Source: RPQK01 sp041946865
GTDB lineage: Bacteria; Acidobacteriota; UBA6911; RPQK01
DNA: 49,860 bases
Reading direction: 5' to 3'
NCBI GenBank assembly: GCA_041946865.1
Contig: JBHGBF010000006.1
Coordinates: forward strand, 1 to 49,860
The notes under the pieces are model-generated. The model saw nothing but the letters and a program-made list of their open reading frames with translations. It did not search any database and was not told the origin of the DNA. A program made the translations under genes and the position numbers. The first letter of the stretch is position 1. Each line of letters begins with the position of its first letter. Below, one piece after another: positions 33,522 through 42,684 of this stretch.

Positions 33522-35369
33522 ATGGGTTTTCAGGTAACTACCTGCCCTGGCTGTGCTTGCGGGTGTGGAACTCTACTCGAAGAAGAGACCGGCGTCCTGA
33601 CGGCAGCGCATCCGATTTCGAGCCATCCGGTCTCCAAAGGCAGTCTCTGTATCCGAGGTTGGAACTGTGTCGACTCCTGGCGCCATCCTGATCGCCTGAC
33701 CCGCCCACTGCTTCGCAAGGACGACGACCTTCGGCCGGTTTCGGCTGATGTGGCTCTGGACTTCATTTGCAGCCGCCTTGAGGATGCGCCTCACGGCTCT
33801 GTGGCCTTTGCCGTCGCGCCCTCGGTCAGCAATGAGGATATCCTGGCGGTGCGCCGCCTCGCTCAGTTCCTGCGCGCCCGGGTTTGCAGCATGGATGTCT
33901 CGGGTGTCGTGACGGCGCGCCGGGCTATGGCCAAGGTGCTTGGCCGCCGGTACTGTTCGAGCTCGCTTGAAGTGCTTGAACGGGCCCGCCTGATCTGGGT
34001 TTTTGGCGCCGACGTCGAAAACTATCCGCAAGTTGCTTCTGCCCTGGCTGAAGCCGAGTCGAGCGGGGGCCGGGTGGTGTCGTTCGACACCTTCCGCGAA
34101 CCCGAAAAGAAGGGCCGCCGCCAGGTCTTCGTCCCGCCTGAAGAGTTCGGGCTTCTCGTCCTGCAGCTCCAGAGATGCGTGCTGGAAAAGGGGCTTGTGC
34201 CGCAGCACGTGGCGTCGCAAGCCGGCGTAGCTGAACTGGCAGCCGAGCACCGGAAGTGTGCGGGGTGGCCATCGAGCGCGGTTCTGCAGCTGGACACGAT
34301 CAGGGAGCTGGTCGAGTCTTTTTTCGCTTGCCCGGATTCGGCCGTGGTGATTGGAGATCGTTGGCTGACCATTGGTCCGCGGGCGTTGGAACAGACGGCG
34401 CAACTTCTTCAGGCTGCGGCCTTGATGGGCGCAGAGGATCGGACAGTGATTGCGGCCGGGGAAGTGAACAGCTGGGGTCTGGCGGATCTGTTGGAGCCTC
34501 TTGAAGCGGGTTTCGAGATTCTCGCCGGCTGGCTGAACGGGGAGACGTCGGATATTTCGGTGCTCATCACTTGCGGCGATGACCTGTTGCGAAGTGCCCC
34601 TTGCCCTGGAAATGTCAAGGACGCTCTGGGGATGATCGGCACGGTGATCGTGCTCGACCGCTTTCGGAATGAACTCGGGCCTTTCGCCAACGTGGTCCTG
34701 CCTACCGCGTGCTTTGCCGAAGTGGATGGAACTGTAACGAACCTGTTCGGGATGGTCCAGCGCTGGCGCCGGGCAGTGCCTGCGCCGGGAGAGGCTCAAC
34801 AGGAAAGAGTCTGGCTGGGCCGGATCGCGTCTCGTCTTGGCCTGGCGTCGTGGCCCGAAACAGCGCTGGAATGGTGGAGGACGGAGCCCGGTGCTCATTC
34901 AGCCTACGATTTGGCCGGCCTGTCTGCGCTCTATGACTCGGATGGTTCGGCCGGATGGCAGCCGCGTGAATCAACCTGCCTGACGATTTGTCCGCCTTCG
35001 GGGCCGCTGACCTCGCACACGCCCGGTGATCCTGCAATGCAGGCTATTTTTACCAGGCACCCGGCCAACTGGATGACAGGGGCCTGGAGCGGCCGTGATG
35101 AGATCCTCAGGCGGGAGAGCGTTGAGCCTGTCCTGAGTGTTGCGCCGCCCGACCTGGAGGAAAGGGGCATCAGGCCCGGAGGAAGCGTGCGCCTGGTTAC
35201 CCGGGAGGGATCTGCTGTTTTCCAGGCCCGTGCCGACGGCCGCCTTCCGCGCGGAATGGTCTTGCTGGCGGAGCTGCCGGGCAGGCGGGAGATCCCGAGA
35301 TCGTTGCTGGCCGGTAGTGAGGAGGGTTTCACGTTTCAGCCGGTCCCCTGCCGGCTGGAAAGAGTCTAG
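33522..35369 (+). CDS. molybdopterin oxidoreductase, formate dehydrogenase/NuoG-like subunit
   Basis: First gene of the hydrogenase operon, 615 residues. The N-terminal [4Fe-4S] motif is CPGCACGCG followed by GSLCIRGW, as in formate dehydrogenases. Molybdopterin-binding regions follow (VKDALGMIGTVIVLDRFRNE and FANVVLPTACFAEVDGTVTN), and the C-terminal dinucleotide-binding domain is present (residues 500-610). The Sec/Cys-His pair that ligates Mo in formate dehydrogenases is not evident: the only nearby Cys is in RVCSMD, without the following His, and there is no in-frame TGA. The protein may bind the cofactor without oxidising formate, or act on another substrate. ATG 33522 follows GGAGG; an upstream GTG at 33510 is less likely. 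Confidence 0.82.
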   Translation: MGFQVTTCPGCACGCGTLLEEETGVLTAAHPISSHPVSKGSLCIRGWNCVDSWRHPDRLTRPLLRKDDDLRPVSADVALDFICSRLEDAPHGSVAFAVAPSVSNEDILAVRRLAQFLRARVCSMDVSGVVTARRAMAKVLGRRYCSSSLEVLERARLIWVFGADVENYPQVASALAEAESSGGRVVSFDTFREPEKKGRRQVFVPPEEFGLLVLQLQRCVLEKGLVPQHVASQAGVAELAAEHRKCAGWPSSAVLQLDTIRELVESFFACPDSAVVIGDRWLTIGPRALEQTAQLLQAAALMGAEDRTVIAAGEVNSWGLADLLEPLEAGFEILAGWLNGETSDISVLITCGDDLLRSAPCPGNVKDALGMIGTVIVLDRFRNELGPFANVVLPTACFAEVDGTVTNLFGMVQRWRRAVPAPGEAQQERVWLGRIASRLGLASWPETALEWWRTEPGAHSAYDLAGLSALYDSDGSAGWQPRESTCLTICPPSGPLTSHTPGDPAMQAIFTRHPANWMTGAWSGRDEILRRESVEPVLSVAPPDLEERGIRPGGSVRLVTREGSAVFQARADGRLPRGMVLLAELPGRREIPRSLLAGSEEGFTFQPVPCRLERV

Positions 35370-35385
35370 ACCGGGGAGCGAAAAC

Positions 35386-36423
35386 ATGGACAGACTCACG
35401 TTGCGCAAGTCCGACGTGCCGGCGTTTTTGGAATCGCTTCTTACGGATTATCGCGTGGTGGCTCCCCGACGCGTAGCTGCTTCCGACTTCGTTTTTGACG
35501 ACTATCGGCCGGGCGAGGCCGTCCCTTTTGATTTCGTCAACACGCTGGTCCCGCCCAAGAACCTGTTCCTGAAGCCTCGAGAGACGCTGTTTCGGATCCG
35601 CGGCGCTACCCAGCCGGTGATACTTCCTGGGGCCTCGAGCAAGCCCCTGGCCCTGTTCGGACTTCGCCCCTGCGACGCCTCCGGCCTCGTCTTTCTCGAG
35701 CGTTTCTTCTCTGAGCGTGGATTTGAAGACGATACGGTGACGGCCGGTATTCGCCGGTCACTTCGCATGGTGCTCTGCTGCCACACCCCCGGCGCCAATT
35801 GCTTCTGCGTCTGCTGTGACGGAGGTCCTGCTCTGACGTCCGGGTTTGACCTGCTGCTGACGGATCTCGGCCAAAGCCTCCTGGTGGAAGTGGGGAGCGA
35901 GGCCGGCCACGCCGCCGTCCAACGCCGCCCCGAGCTTTTTGCCAAGGCCACCGAGGCGGACTATTCCGAAAAAGTCCGTCAAATGGCAGCCGTAGACCAG
36001 AATTTCGATCGGCGGTCTTATGTCGCCAACGCCATGAAGCGGATTTCGCTCGCCCGGATCACTCAGGAGTTCTGGCAGAACGCTGGGGCCGATTGCAGAG
36101 GGTGCGGCGGCTGCTGTTTCGTCTGCCCGACATGCTCGTGTTTCAGCGTAACGGACAAGCCCGATGGGGATGATCACTGCCGCCGGGAGCGCTGGCGTGA
36201 CGCCTGTTTGTATGAGGGCTTTACCCGGGAAGCATCGGGCCACAATCCGCGTGCCAGCAAGGCCGACCGGCTCAAACGGCGCTTCTTTCACAAGCTCAGC
36301 TATCAGTATGTCGAGTTAATGGGGAGGCATGGCTGCGTCGGTTGCGGTCGATGTGTCACGACGTGTATGGGGAAGCTCGGTATTCCCGATTTTCTGGCGC
36401 GAGTTCACGATGAGTGCAAATAG
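35386..36423 (+). CDS. sulfhydrogenase beta-type iron-sulfur subunit (HydB/AsrA family)
   Basis: A 345-residue electron-transfer protein. The N-terminal half has FGLRPCDASGL and a Cys-rich block CHTPGANCFCVCC, both typical of HydB and the AsrA subunit of anaerobic sulfite reductase. Two cluster motifs lie in the C-terminal half: CRGCGGCCFVCP (near residue 240) and CVGCGRCVTTC (near 318). The protein should relay electrons between the flavoprotein encoded next and the other cluster-bearing subunits. The ATG at 35386 follows GGGGAG. The frame is open further upstream into the previous gene, but that part is unlike the family. Its 3' end overlaps the next gene by 14 bases. Confidence 0.88.
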   Translation: MDRLTLRKSDVPAFLESLLTDYRVVAPRRVAASDFVFDDYRPGEAVPFDFVNTLVPPKNLFLKPRETLFRIRGATQPVILPGASSKPLALFGLRPCDASGLVFLERFFSERGFEDDTVTAGIRRSLRMVLCCHTPGANCFCVCCDGGPALTSGFDLLLTDLGQSLLVEVGSEAGHAAVQRRPELFAKATEADYSEKVRQMAAVDQNFDRRSYVANAMKRISLARITQEFWQNAGADCRGCGGCCFVCPTCSCFSVTDKPDGDDHCRRERWRDACLYEGFTREASGHNPRASKADRLKRRFFHKLSYQYVELMGRHGCVGCGRCVTTCMGKLGIPDFLARVHDECK

Positions 36424-37237
36424 CCTTTACGTGCCGCAATTGTCCTCTATCGAACGGATCGAACGGGAAACGCCTGATACCCGAACCTATTTTCTATCGG
36501 GGGGCGGGATCGACTGGCGCAGGAACTATCGGCCGGGTCAGTTTGTCGAGCTTTCGGTCTTCGGCGTGGGCGAAGCGCCGTTCTGCCTGTCGCAGAGCCC
36601 CTCCCGGGCGGACTACCTGGAAGTGACGGTGCGCAAGACGGGAACGCTGACCAATCGTTTGAGCAGTTACGAGCCGGGCGACACGGTCGGCCTCCGGGGG
36701 CCTTTCGGAAACTGCTTCCCGTTCGAGCGGGCCAGGGGAAAGGACCTTCTGTTCGTGGGCGGAGGAATCGGTCTGCCTCCGCTCCGTTCACTCATCAATT
36801 ACGTGCTTGATCATCGAGGGGACTATGGGGAGGTGCGGGTCTTTTACGGGGCCCGGACTCCGGCCGACAGGGTTTACAAGAACGAGCTGGCCGTCTGGCA
36901 TCAGTCCGACCAGTTGAAGCTCGTCGAAACCGTTGATCAAGCCGATGAAACGTGGACCGGTCACGTTGGCGTAGTGACGAAGCTGCTCAGGGGGCTGGAA
37001 GTCAATCCGGAGCGGACCATGGCGTTCACGTGCGGGCCGCCGATCATGCTCAAATTCGTGGTCGCAGAGCTGCTGGCGCTGAAGCTGGCCGAACGCGACA
37101 TCATCACCACGCTCGAAAGATACATGAAGTGTGGCGTGGGCAAGTGCGGGCACTGCTGCATCGGGCACCACTACATCTGTGTGGACGGGCCGGTCTATAA
37201 CTTCGAGCAGATCCGCTACTTGCCGGAAACGCCGTGA
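36410..37237 (+). CDS. sulfhydrogenase gamma-type FAD/NAD(P)-binding oxidoreductase (HydG/AsrB family)
   Basis: A 275-residue diaphorase of the ferredoxin-NADP reductase superfamily, exchanging electrons with NAD(H) or NADP(H). The FAD domain (residues 1-100) has APFCLSQSPSR, and the pyridine-nucleotide domain begins at LFVGGGIGLPPLRSL. FTCGPPIM is the usual nicotinamide-side motif. Near the end, CGVGKCGHCCIG plus a later Cys form the [2Fe-2S] site seen in PyrK and HydG. Overlap of 14 bases with the upstream HydB-like gene implies translational coupling; the pair is a known module. Confidence 0.9.
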   Translation: MSANSLYVPQLSSIERIERETPDTRTYFLSGGGIDWRRNYRPGQFVELSVFGVGEAPFCLSQSPSRADYLEVTVRKTGTLTNRLSSYEPGDTVGLRGPFGNCFPFERARGKDLLFVGGGIGLPPLRSLINYVLDHRGDYGEVRVFYGARTPADRVYKNELAVWHQSDQLKLVETVDQADETWTGHVGVVTKLLRGLEVNPERTMAFTCGPPIMLKFVVAELLALKLAERDIITTLERYMKCGVGKCGHCCIGHHYICVDGPVYNFEQIRYLPETP

Positions 37238-37265
37238 GGCGGCTGCATTGAAAAAGGGGTGCTGA

Positions 37266-38738
37266 ATGGAGTCAGACCTTCTGATTGTCGTGCTGGCCTT
37301 TCCAATCCTCGGCGCCTTTGTTCTCTCGGTCCTGAAAGGCAGGTTGCAGGATTGGCTGGCCTTTCTGCTCCCCGTCTTTTACCTGCTCGCCGGAGTCGAG
37401 GCCGTCCGGACGCTCTTGCACGGCTCTGTTCTGTGGGCCGACCTGACTCGCCTCCCCTGGCTGGACGATGCCGGAGTCTTCTCGCTGCGGCTAGACGCGC
37501 TCTCCGCCATTCTGCTCCTCGTTGTCCTGATCATCGGATTCCTGGTCATGGCCTTTTCGATCGGTTACATGGGGCCACGAAACCGGGAGCATCCGGTGGT
37601 CGGTCACGAGGGCAACTCCCGATACTATTTCTTTCTGTCGCTTTTTATCGCCTCCATGGTGGGACTGGCCCTGGCCGCGAACCTGTTCGTCCTTTTCTTC
37701 TTCTGGGAAGCCACCACGTTGTGCTCCTGGGCCCTGATCTCGCATTACAGCCGCCGGCCCCTCTCAGTGATGGCGGGCTTGAAGGCGCTGATCATGACCC
37801 ATGTGGGGGGCGCCTTCTTCATGATCGCGATTGCCCTCCTTTTCGGCCTGACCGGGAGTTTTTCGTTTGAGGCGCTGCGACAAGTGAGTCCCGAGTCGAA
37901 GACCCTGATTTTCCTGCTCCTTCTCATTGCCGCGACGGCGAAGTCCGCCCAGGTTCCCCTGTTTACCTGGCTTCCGGATGCAATGGAAGCGCCCACTCCG
38001 ATTTCGGCCTACCTTCACGCTGCCGCCATGGTGAAGGCCGGCGTGTACCTGATGGCGCGGGTGATCATCGAGTCGGGAGAGCTGCCGGGTTGGAGCGGCG
38101 GCGTAATGGCGGCGGCCGGCCTGGTCACAATGCTGGTGGGTTTGATCTTCTGCTTTTACCAGGACGATCTGAAGCGCTTCCTGGCTTATTCCACGATTGC
38201 CCAGCTGGGCTACATTATGCTCGGCCTGTCGCTGTTCATTCTCGGGTCAAAGACCGGCTATGTGGCGGGTGTCTTCCATATCGCCTGCCACTCGGTCGCC
38301 AAGGCGCTCTTGTTCCTGTCAGTCGGCTTTGTCGGAATGCGCCTCGGCGTCAAATCGATCTCGCGGATCTCGGGCCTGTCGAAGAAAATGCCCGTGGCTT
38401 CGTTCTGTTTCATGATTGGGCTGCTGGCGGTGACCGGGATCCCGCCCTTCTCCTGTTTCTGGAGCAAGCTGACGCTGGTGCTGGGCATTTTCAGTCTGAA
38501 AGGCGCGGCTCTGCCCCTGATTTCGATACCGTTCTATGCGGAGATCGTGCTGGCCTTTCTCTGGTACTTGCGGGTCGGACAAAACGTCCTGTTTGGTCAA
38601 CCATCGGAAGCGGTGGCGGCAGTCGAGCATGATCATGCGGCCGCAGGCGCAAGTTACATGAACGCGCTTCTGGTGGTACTGGCGCTGCTGACGCTGCTCA
38701 TGCCTTTGATTGTGTATCCCTTTTTGAAGGCGCTTTAA
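37266..38738 (+). CDS. proton-translocating membrane subunit, NuoL/M type (first)
   Basis: A 490-residue polytopic protein with about 14 helices, from the complex I/Mrp antiporter family. Visible landmarks are FFFWEATTLCSWALISHY (helix 5, with the conserved Glu), GLKALIMTHVGGAFFMIA (helix 7, with the conserved Lys), TWLPDAMEAPTPISAYLHAA (the family signature) and FYQDDLKRFLAYSTIAQLGY. It should couple electron flow to proton or sodium movement. It resembles HyfD/HyfF and MbhH-type subunits; which one cannot be decided from sequence alone. It lies 28 bases after the flavoprotein gene. Confidence 0.88.
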   Translation: MESDLLIVVLAFPILGAFVLSVLKGRLQDWLAFLLPVFYLLAGVEAVRTLLHGSVLWADLTRLPWLDDAGVFSLRLDALSAILLLVVLIIGFLVMAFSIGYMGPRNREHPVVGHEGNSRYYFFLSLFIASMVGLALAANLFVLFFFWEATTLCSWALISHYSRRPLSVMAGLKALIMTHVGGAFFMIAIALLFGLTGSFSFEALRQVSPESKTLIFLLLLIAATAKSAQVPLFTWLPDAMEAPTPISAYLHAAAMVKAGVYLMARVIIESGELPGWSGGVMAAAGLVTMLVGLIFCFYQDDLKRFLAYSTIAQLGYIMLGLSLFILGSKTGYVAGVFHIACHSVAKALLFLSVGFVGMRLGVKSISRISGLSKKMPVASFCFMIGLLAVTGIPPFSCFWSKLTLVLGIFSLKGAALPLISIPFYAEIVLAFLWYLRVGQNVLFGQPSEAVAAVEHDHAAAGASYMNALLVVLALLTLLMPLIVYPFLKAL

Positions 38739-38759
38739 AAGCGACGCGGGGGATCCGAA

Positions 38760-40823
38760 ATGCGTCTGGAAGTCTTGCTGCTTGCGGGTTTTCTAAGCCT
38801 CCTCGCAGGGGCTGCGCTCACTGCAGTGACGGGAGGAAGAGGGCGGTTGCGTCTGCTTTCCCCGTTTATTGCCCTGGCGGCGGTCGTGGTGTCGTCGGCT
38901 TCTTTCCTGGCCTTGAGCGGCTCGATCCTGCTGTCGCCGGGTCGGTCGCTGGGACCGATCGAGCTGTGGCGTCCCACCTTCATCAACGCCGCTTTAGCGA
39001 TACGCGTGGATGCGCTCTCGGCTTTCTTTCTCCTCATCATCGCCGTCCTGTCTGTGATTGTCGCCTGGTACGCCATTGCCTATACACGCCGCGTCGAAGA
39101 TCTCGGCTGGTTCTATCCTCCTCTGCTGCTCTTCATTTTCGGCATGGCAGGCGTCGTGGTTTTGGACGACTTTTTCTTTTTTTTCGTCCCCTGGGAATTC
39201 ATGACTCTGAATTCCTACCTGCTGGTCGTGTTTCACCGTGAGAACCAGCAAAGCCTGAAAGCCGGGTTCAAGTATTTTCTGATGACCCACGCGGGCGCGC
39301 TGGCGCTTTTCTTCGGGATTGTCTGGCTGGTGATGAACGGGGGCGGCTCCTTCCGTTTTGAGGCCATTGCTCAGGCGTTTCCGGGGCTGTTGGCGGCATC
39401 GCCGGCCCTTACCCAGGTGGCGTTGGCCTCGATTCTGATCGGTTTCCTCGTCAAGTCAGGTGCCTTCCCCTTCGGCATGTGGTGGCTGCCGGATGCGCAC
39501 CCTGCTGCTCCTTCTCCGGCCAGTGCGTTGCTCTCGGGGGTCATGATCAAGATCGGGCTTTACGGCATCCTCCGGGTTTTCTTCGGGCTGCTGCCGTCGG
39601 GCCCGTGGAGTGTCTCCTGGGGGATCGTGCTGGCTTCGGTCGGTGTCCTTTCGCTGTTCTTCGGAACCCTGCGGGCTCTGATCCAGCACGACTCCAAGCG
39701 TCTTCTTGCTTATCATTCGATCGGCCAGGTCGGCTACATGCTGCTCGGCTTCGGAATCGGGCTGGCCTTGATTCAGGTGAACCCGTTTCTGGCCGCGATC
39801 GGTCTGGTCGGCGGGCTGTTCCATGTTTTGAATCACGCCTGTTTCAAGGCGCTTCTCTTCCTGAATGCCGGCGTTTTCGAGATGGTGACGGGGGAGCGAG
39901 ATCTGAACCGTCTTGGGGGGCTCGGCCGGTTTGTCCCGCTCACCGCCGCCTGCACGGTCATAGCCTCTTTTTCCATTGCCGGCCTGCCGCCCTTTAACGG
40001 CTTTGCGAGCAAGTGGCTGCTATACCACGGCTCGGTCTGGGCGAAAGGCGGAGTCGGGATGCTCCTCCTTCTGTTCGGGATCGTGGCCGTCTTCATCTCG
40101 GCCGTAACGCTCGCCTCGTTCCTCAAGTTTATGGGCGGCACGATTTGGGGGACACCGTCTCCGGTGGTGGCGGCTACCGCCACGCGCGGGGAAGGCCTTT
40201 GGACGGGCGGCAGCCAGTCGGTGCTGGCGCTGGTCTGTCTGGGCCTCGGCTTGATTCCCTATGCCGGCGTGCAACTCTGTTATCGGGCGGTTGAGTTCGC
40301 AGGCGGCGCTTCAAGCCTTCCCGCCTACGGGGCTCTCTTCGGATCGTCGCCGGTTGGCCTGGCTCTTTCGGATGGGTCGAGGATTCTGGGCGTCTGGTTC
40401 CCGCTGGCGGTGGGGGCAATGGTCTTAGGGGCTTTCGGACTTGGAGAGCTGATTCGGGTCTCGGCAGCGCCGGGGCGCCGCTTTGTCCCGGTCTGGCGCT
40501 GTGGGTCGGACGTGACCGTCGAAGAAACACGCTTTCGAGCCGATCACTACTACGTGCCTTTCAAGCGCTTTGTCCGCCTGATTACTCCCGAGACTGGCAT
40601 CAGCTGGCGGCCGCGTCGCTGGCCGATCGTGGAACGAATCCTGAATCCTGATCTTTGGGCATACCAGCCGGCGGTCAACTGGATCTTGAATACTTTTCGA
40701 CGTTTGGCAGCCAGCCGGGCCGGCTTTCCACAGGTGTATCCCGCCTGGAATCTGATCGGTCTGGCCGTGTCGTTTGTGATTCTTTTCCTGCTGTGGTGGT
40801 GGGGAGGTTCCCACAATGGGTGA
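38760..40823 (+). CDS. hyfB: hydrogenase-4 component B-type membrane subunit (second NuoL/M type)
   Basis: A 687-residue membrane protein, about the length of HyfB/HycC (600-670). The antiporter core (residues 70-450) contains FFFFVPWEFMTLNSYLLVV, GFKYFLMTHAGALALFFG, WWLPDAHPAAPSPASALLSG and LIQHDSKRLLAYHSIGQVGY with the conserved charged residues. The C-terminal part (residues 480-687) is a long soluble-plus-helix extension with VPVWRCGSDVTVEETRF, seen in HyfB-type subunits. It overlaps the large-subunit gene by 8 bases, indicating coupled translation. Confidence 0.88.
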   Translation: MRLEVLLLAGFLSLLAGAALTAVTGGRGRLRLLSPFIALAAVVVSSASFLALSGSILLSPGRSLGPIELWRPTFINAALAIRVDALSAFFLLIIAVLSVIVAWYAIAYTRRVEDLGWFYPPLLLFIFGMAGVVVLDDFFFFFVPWEFMTLNSYLLVVFHRENQQSLKAGFKYFLMTHAGALALFFGIVWLVMNGGGSFRFEAIAQAFPGLLAASPALTQVALASILIGFLVKSGAFPFGMWWLPDAHPAAPSPASALLSGVMIKIGLYGILRVFFGLLPSGPWSVSWGIVLASVGVLSLFFGTLRALIQHDSKRLLAYHSIGQVGYMLLGFGIGLALIQVNPFLAAIGLVGGLFHVLNHACFKALLFLNAGVFEMVTGERDLNRLGGLGRFVPLTAACTVIASFSIAGLPPFNGFASKWLLYHGSVWAKGGVGMLLLLFGIVAVFISAVTLASFLKFMGGTIWGTPSPVVAATATRGEGLWTGGSQSVLALVCLGLGLIPYAGVQLCYRAVEFAGGASSLPAYGALFGSSPVGLALSDGSRILGVWFPLAVGAMVLGAFGLGELIRVSAAPGRRFVPVWRCGSDVTVEETRFRADHYYVPFKRFVRLITPETGISWRPRRWPIVERILNPDLWAYQPAVNWILNTFRRLAASRAGFPQVYPAWNLIGLAVSFVILFLLWWWGGSHNG

Positions 40824-42498
40824 AGCAGCAAAGATCATTCAAGAAGCGCGCTCGCAGCTGGGATCGCAAATTCTGGAGGCGAGGGAAAAGTCGGCCTCGC
40901 TGGCGGTCATTAAGGTCGCGCCTCAGGACTTGCCTGCGGCGGCATCCGGGCTGGACCGAGGTCTTGACGCCCGGTTCGTTATCAGCGTCGGCAGCGATTT
41001 CCGCGATTGGGGCGAAGGCTTCAGGGTAGACCACGTTTTCTCTCAGGACCGCCGAAAGACATGGATCATCCTGCGCTCTTCTGCGGGCGGCGAGAACCCG
41101 GCGGTCGCGTCTATTACACCGATGGTGCCCGCCGCCAACTGGGCGGAACGCGAGTTTCAAGATCTGCTCGGTATCAAGGCAGAAGGTCATCCTGATCCGA
41201 GGCGACTCGTTCTGGCTGATGATTGGCCGGCCGGTCTTCACCCGCTGCGGCGCGACGTTCCGTACGACTTCCGCCCGGCGCCGGCCCCCGAGGCGGCGCC
41301 TGTCCTGGCGAGCCCGCCCGGCAACTCGGTCGCCATACCGATCGGCCCGTTCTTTCCTGTGCTCGAAGAGCCTGCCTTGTTGAAGGTCTTTGCCAATGGG
41401 GAGGAAGCTGTCGGGCTCGATTACAGAGGGTTTTTCAGCCATCGCGGCATCGAGAAGCTGGGCGACTCCAAACTGACGTACAACGAGATTCCTTTCGTGG
41501 CCGAGAGGATCTGTGGCATCTGCGGCTTTGTGCATTCTACGGCCTACGTTCAGGCCGTAGAAGAAGCGGCCTCGATCCCGACTCCTTTGCGGGCGAAGTA
41601 CATCCGTTCGATCGTGCTTGAGCTGGAGCGCGTGCACAGCCATCTCCTCTGGCTGGGCATTGCCGGCCACATCCTGGGATTCGATACGGTCCTGATGCAG
41701 TCCTGGCGGATGCGCGAGCCGCTGATGTGGCTGGCGGAGAAGATAACCGGCAATCGGAAGACTTACGGTATGAACCTGGTCGGGGGAGTCCGCCGGGACA
41801 TTCCCAAGGAGGTCCACCCCGAAATCCTCCGGGTGCTGGCCGAAATCGAAAGGGAGTGGTTGCTGGTCATATCGGCGGTCAAGGACGACACTGCGCTCCT
41901 CATGCGGCTGTCAAAAGTCGGGGTGCTCAAGGCCGGGGATGCCAGGGCGCTTGGCTCGGTCGGTCCTACCGGAAGAGGCTCAGGCCAACCGATTGACACG
42001 CGTATCGATCATCCCTACGCCGCTTACGGCTGTATTGAGCCAAAGGCCGTCTGGAAGCAGGACGGCGACTGTGCGTCGCGAACGCTGGTTCGACTCGAGG
42101 AAACGCTTGAATCCATCCGCCAGATTCGGGAGCTGCTGGCGCAAATGCCTGAAGGCCCAGTCCAGGCCCGAATCAGCGAAGCGATCCCCCCGGGGCTGGA
42201 GGCCGTCTCCGCCGTGGAAGCGCCACGAGGCGAGGTCATCCACTATGTCATGACCGGCGAAGAGGCGCGTCCCCACCGCTGGCGCGTGCGAGCCCCGACA
42301 TACGCCAATCTTCAGGCCCTTCCGAAGCTGATCGAGGGCATGACCATTGCCGACGTCCCGATCGCGCTCGGCAGTATTGACCCCTGCTTCTCCTGTACCG
42401 AACGCATGCAGGTGATTGACGTAAGGTCGCGAAAAATCAGGATCTACACGAGAGAAGAGTTGCGGAAGATGGCCAGAAGGAAAGATGTCGAAGGATGA
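40816..42498 (+). CDS. hyfG: group 4 [NiFe] hydrogenase large subunit (HyfG/HycE type)
   Basis: A 560-residue fusion of a NuoC-like domain (residues 1-150, with WAEREFQDLLGIKAEGHPD) and a NuoD-like catalytic domain. Both Ni-Fe ligand pairs are intact: RICGICGFVHS (Cys233, Cys236) and DPCFSCTER (Cys524, Cys527). A 30-residue tail follows Arg530; HycE carries a similar tail that is cut after the equivalent Arg during maturation, so an endopeptidase is probably needed, but none is encoded in this window. The retained cysteines separate it from NuoD of complex I, which lacks them. The final residues and stop codon lie in the start of a GGATGAA repeat tract. Confidence 0.93.
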   Translation: MGEAAKIIQEARSQLGSQILEAREKSASLAVIKVAPQDLPAAASGLDRGLDARFVISVGSDFRDWGEGFRVDHVFSQDRRKTWIILRSSAGGENPAVASITPMVPAANWAEREFQDLLGIKAEGHPDPRRLVLADDWPAGLHPLRRDVPYDFRPAPAPEAAPVLASPPGNSVAIPIGPFFPVLEEPALLKVFANGEEAVGLDYRGFFSHRGIEKLGDSKLTYNEIPFVAERICGICGFVHSTAYVQAVEEAASIPTPLRAKYIRSIVLELERVHSHLLWLGIAGHILGFDTVLMQSWRMREPLMWLAEKITGNRKTYGMNLVGGVRRDIPKEVHPEILRVLAEIEREWLLVISAVKDDTALLMRLSKVGVLKAGDARALGSVGPTGRGSGQPIDTRIDHPYAAYGCIEPKAVWKQDGDCASRTLVRLEETLESIRQIRELLAQMPEGPVQARISEAIPPGLEAVSAVEAPRGEVIHYVMTGEEARPHRWRVRAPTYANLQALPKLIEGMTIADVPIALGSIDPCFSCTERMQVIDVRSRKIRIYTREELRKMARRKDVEG

Positions 42499-42675
42499 AG
42501 GACGAAGGATGAAGGATGAAGCGAAAGCGGACGGAGCCGCAAGCGCAGAGGAGGAAGGATGAAGGATGAAGGGGAAGGCGCACGGAGCCGCAAGTGCGCA
42601 GCGTCTTCTGCGGAGCGCGTCGGGTGCGTGGCCAGACGAAAGACGAAGGATGAAGGGTGAAGATAAAGGATGGGG
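42491..42675 (+). repeat. composite repeat inside the hydrogenase operon: GGATGAA tracts with family B copies
   Basis: Imperfect AAGGATGAAGGATGAA-type tracts (42491-42520, 42549-42578, 42635-42675) alternate with a partial (42534-42548) and a full (42585-42625) family B element. The tract begins in the last codons of hyfG. The 186-base gap it fills contrasts with overlaps or gaps under 30 bases elsewhere in the operon. The same composite, inverted, is at 16121-16310. Confidence 0.85.
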
Positions 42676-42684
42676 AGAACGATT

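Noticed and set aside
33522..35369. Possible selenocysteine in the FDH-like gene
   Set aside because: The frame has no internal TGA, so no selenocysteine is encoded.
40816..42498. NADH:quinone oxidoreductase (complex I) NuoCD
   Set aside because: Both CxxC pairs that bind Ni-Fe are present, whereas complex I NuoD lacks them, so a hydrogenase large subunit is the better call.
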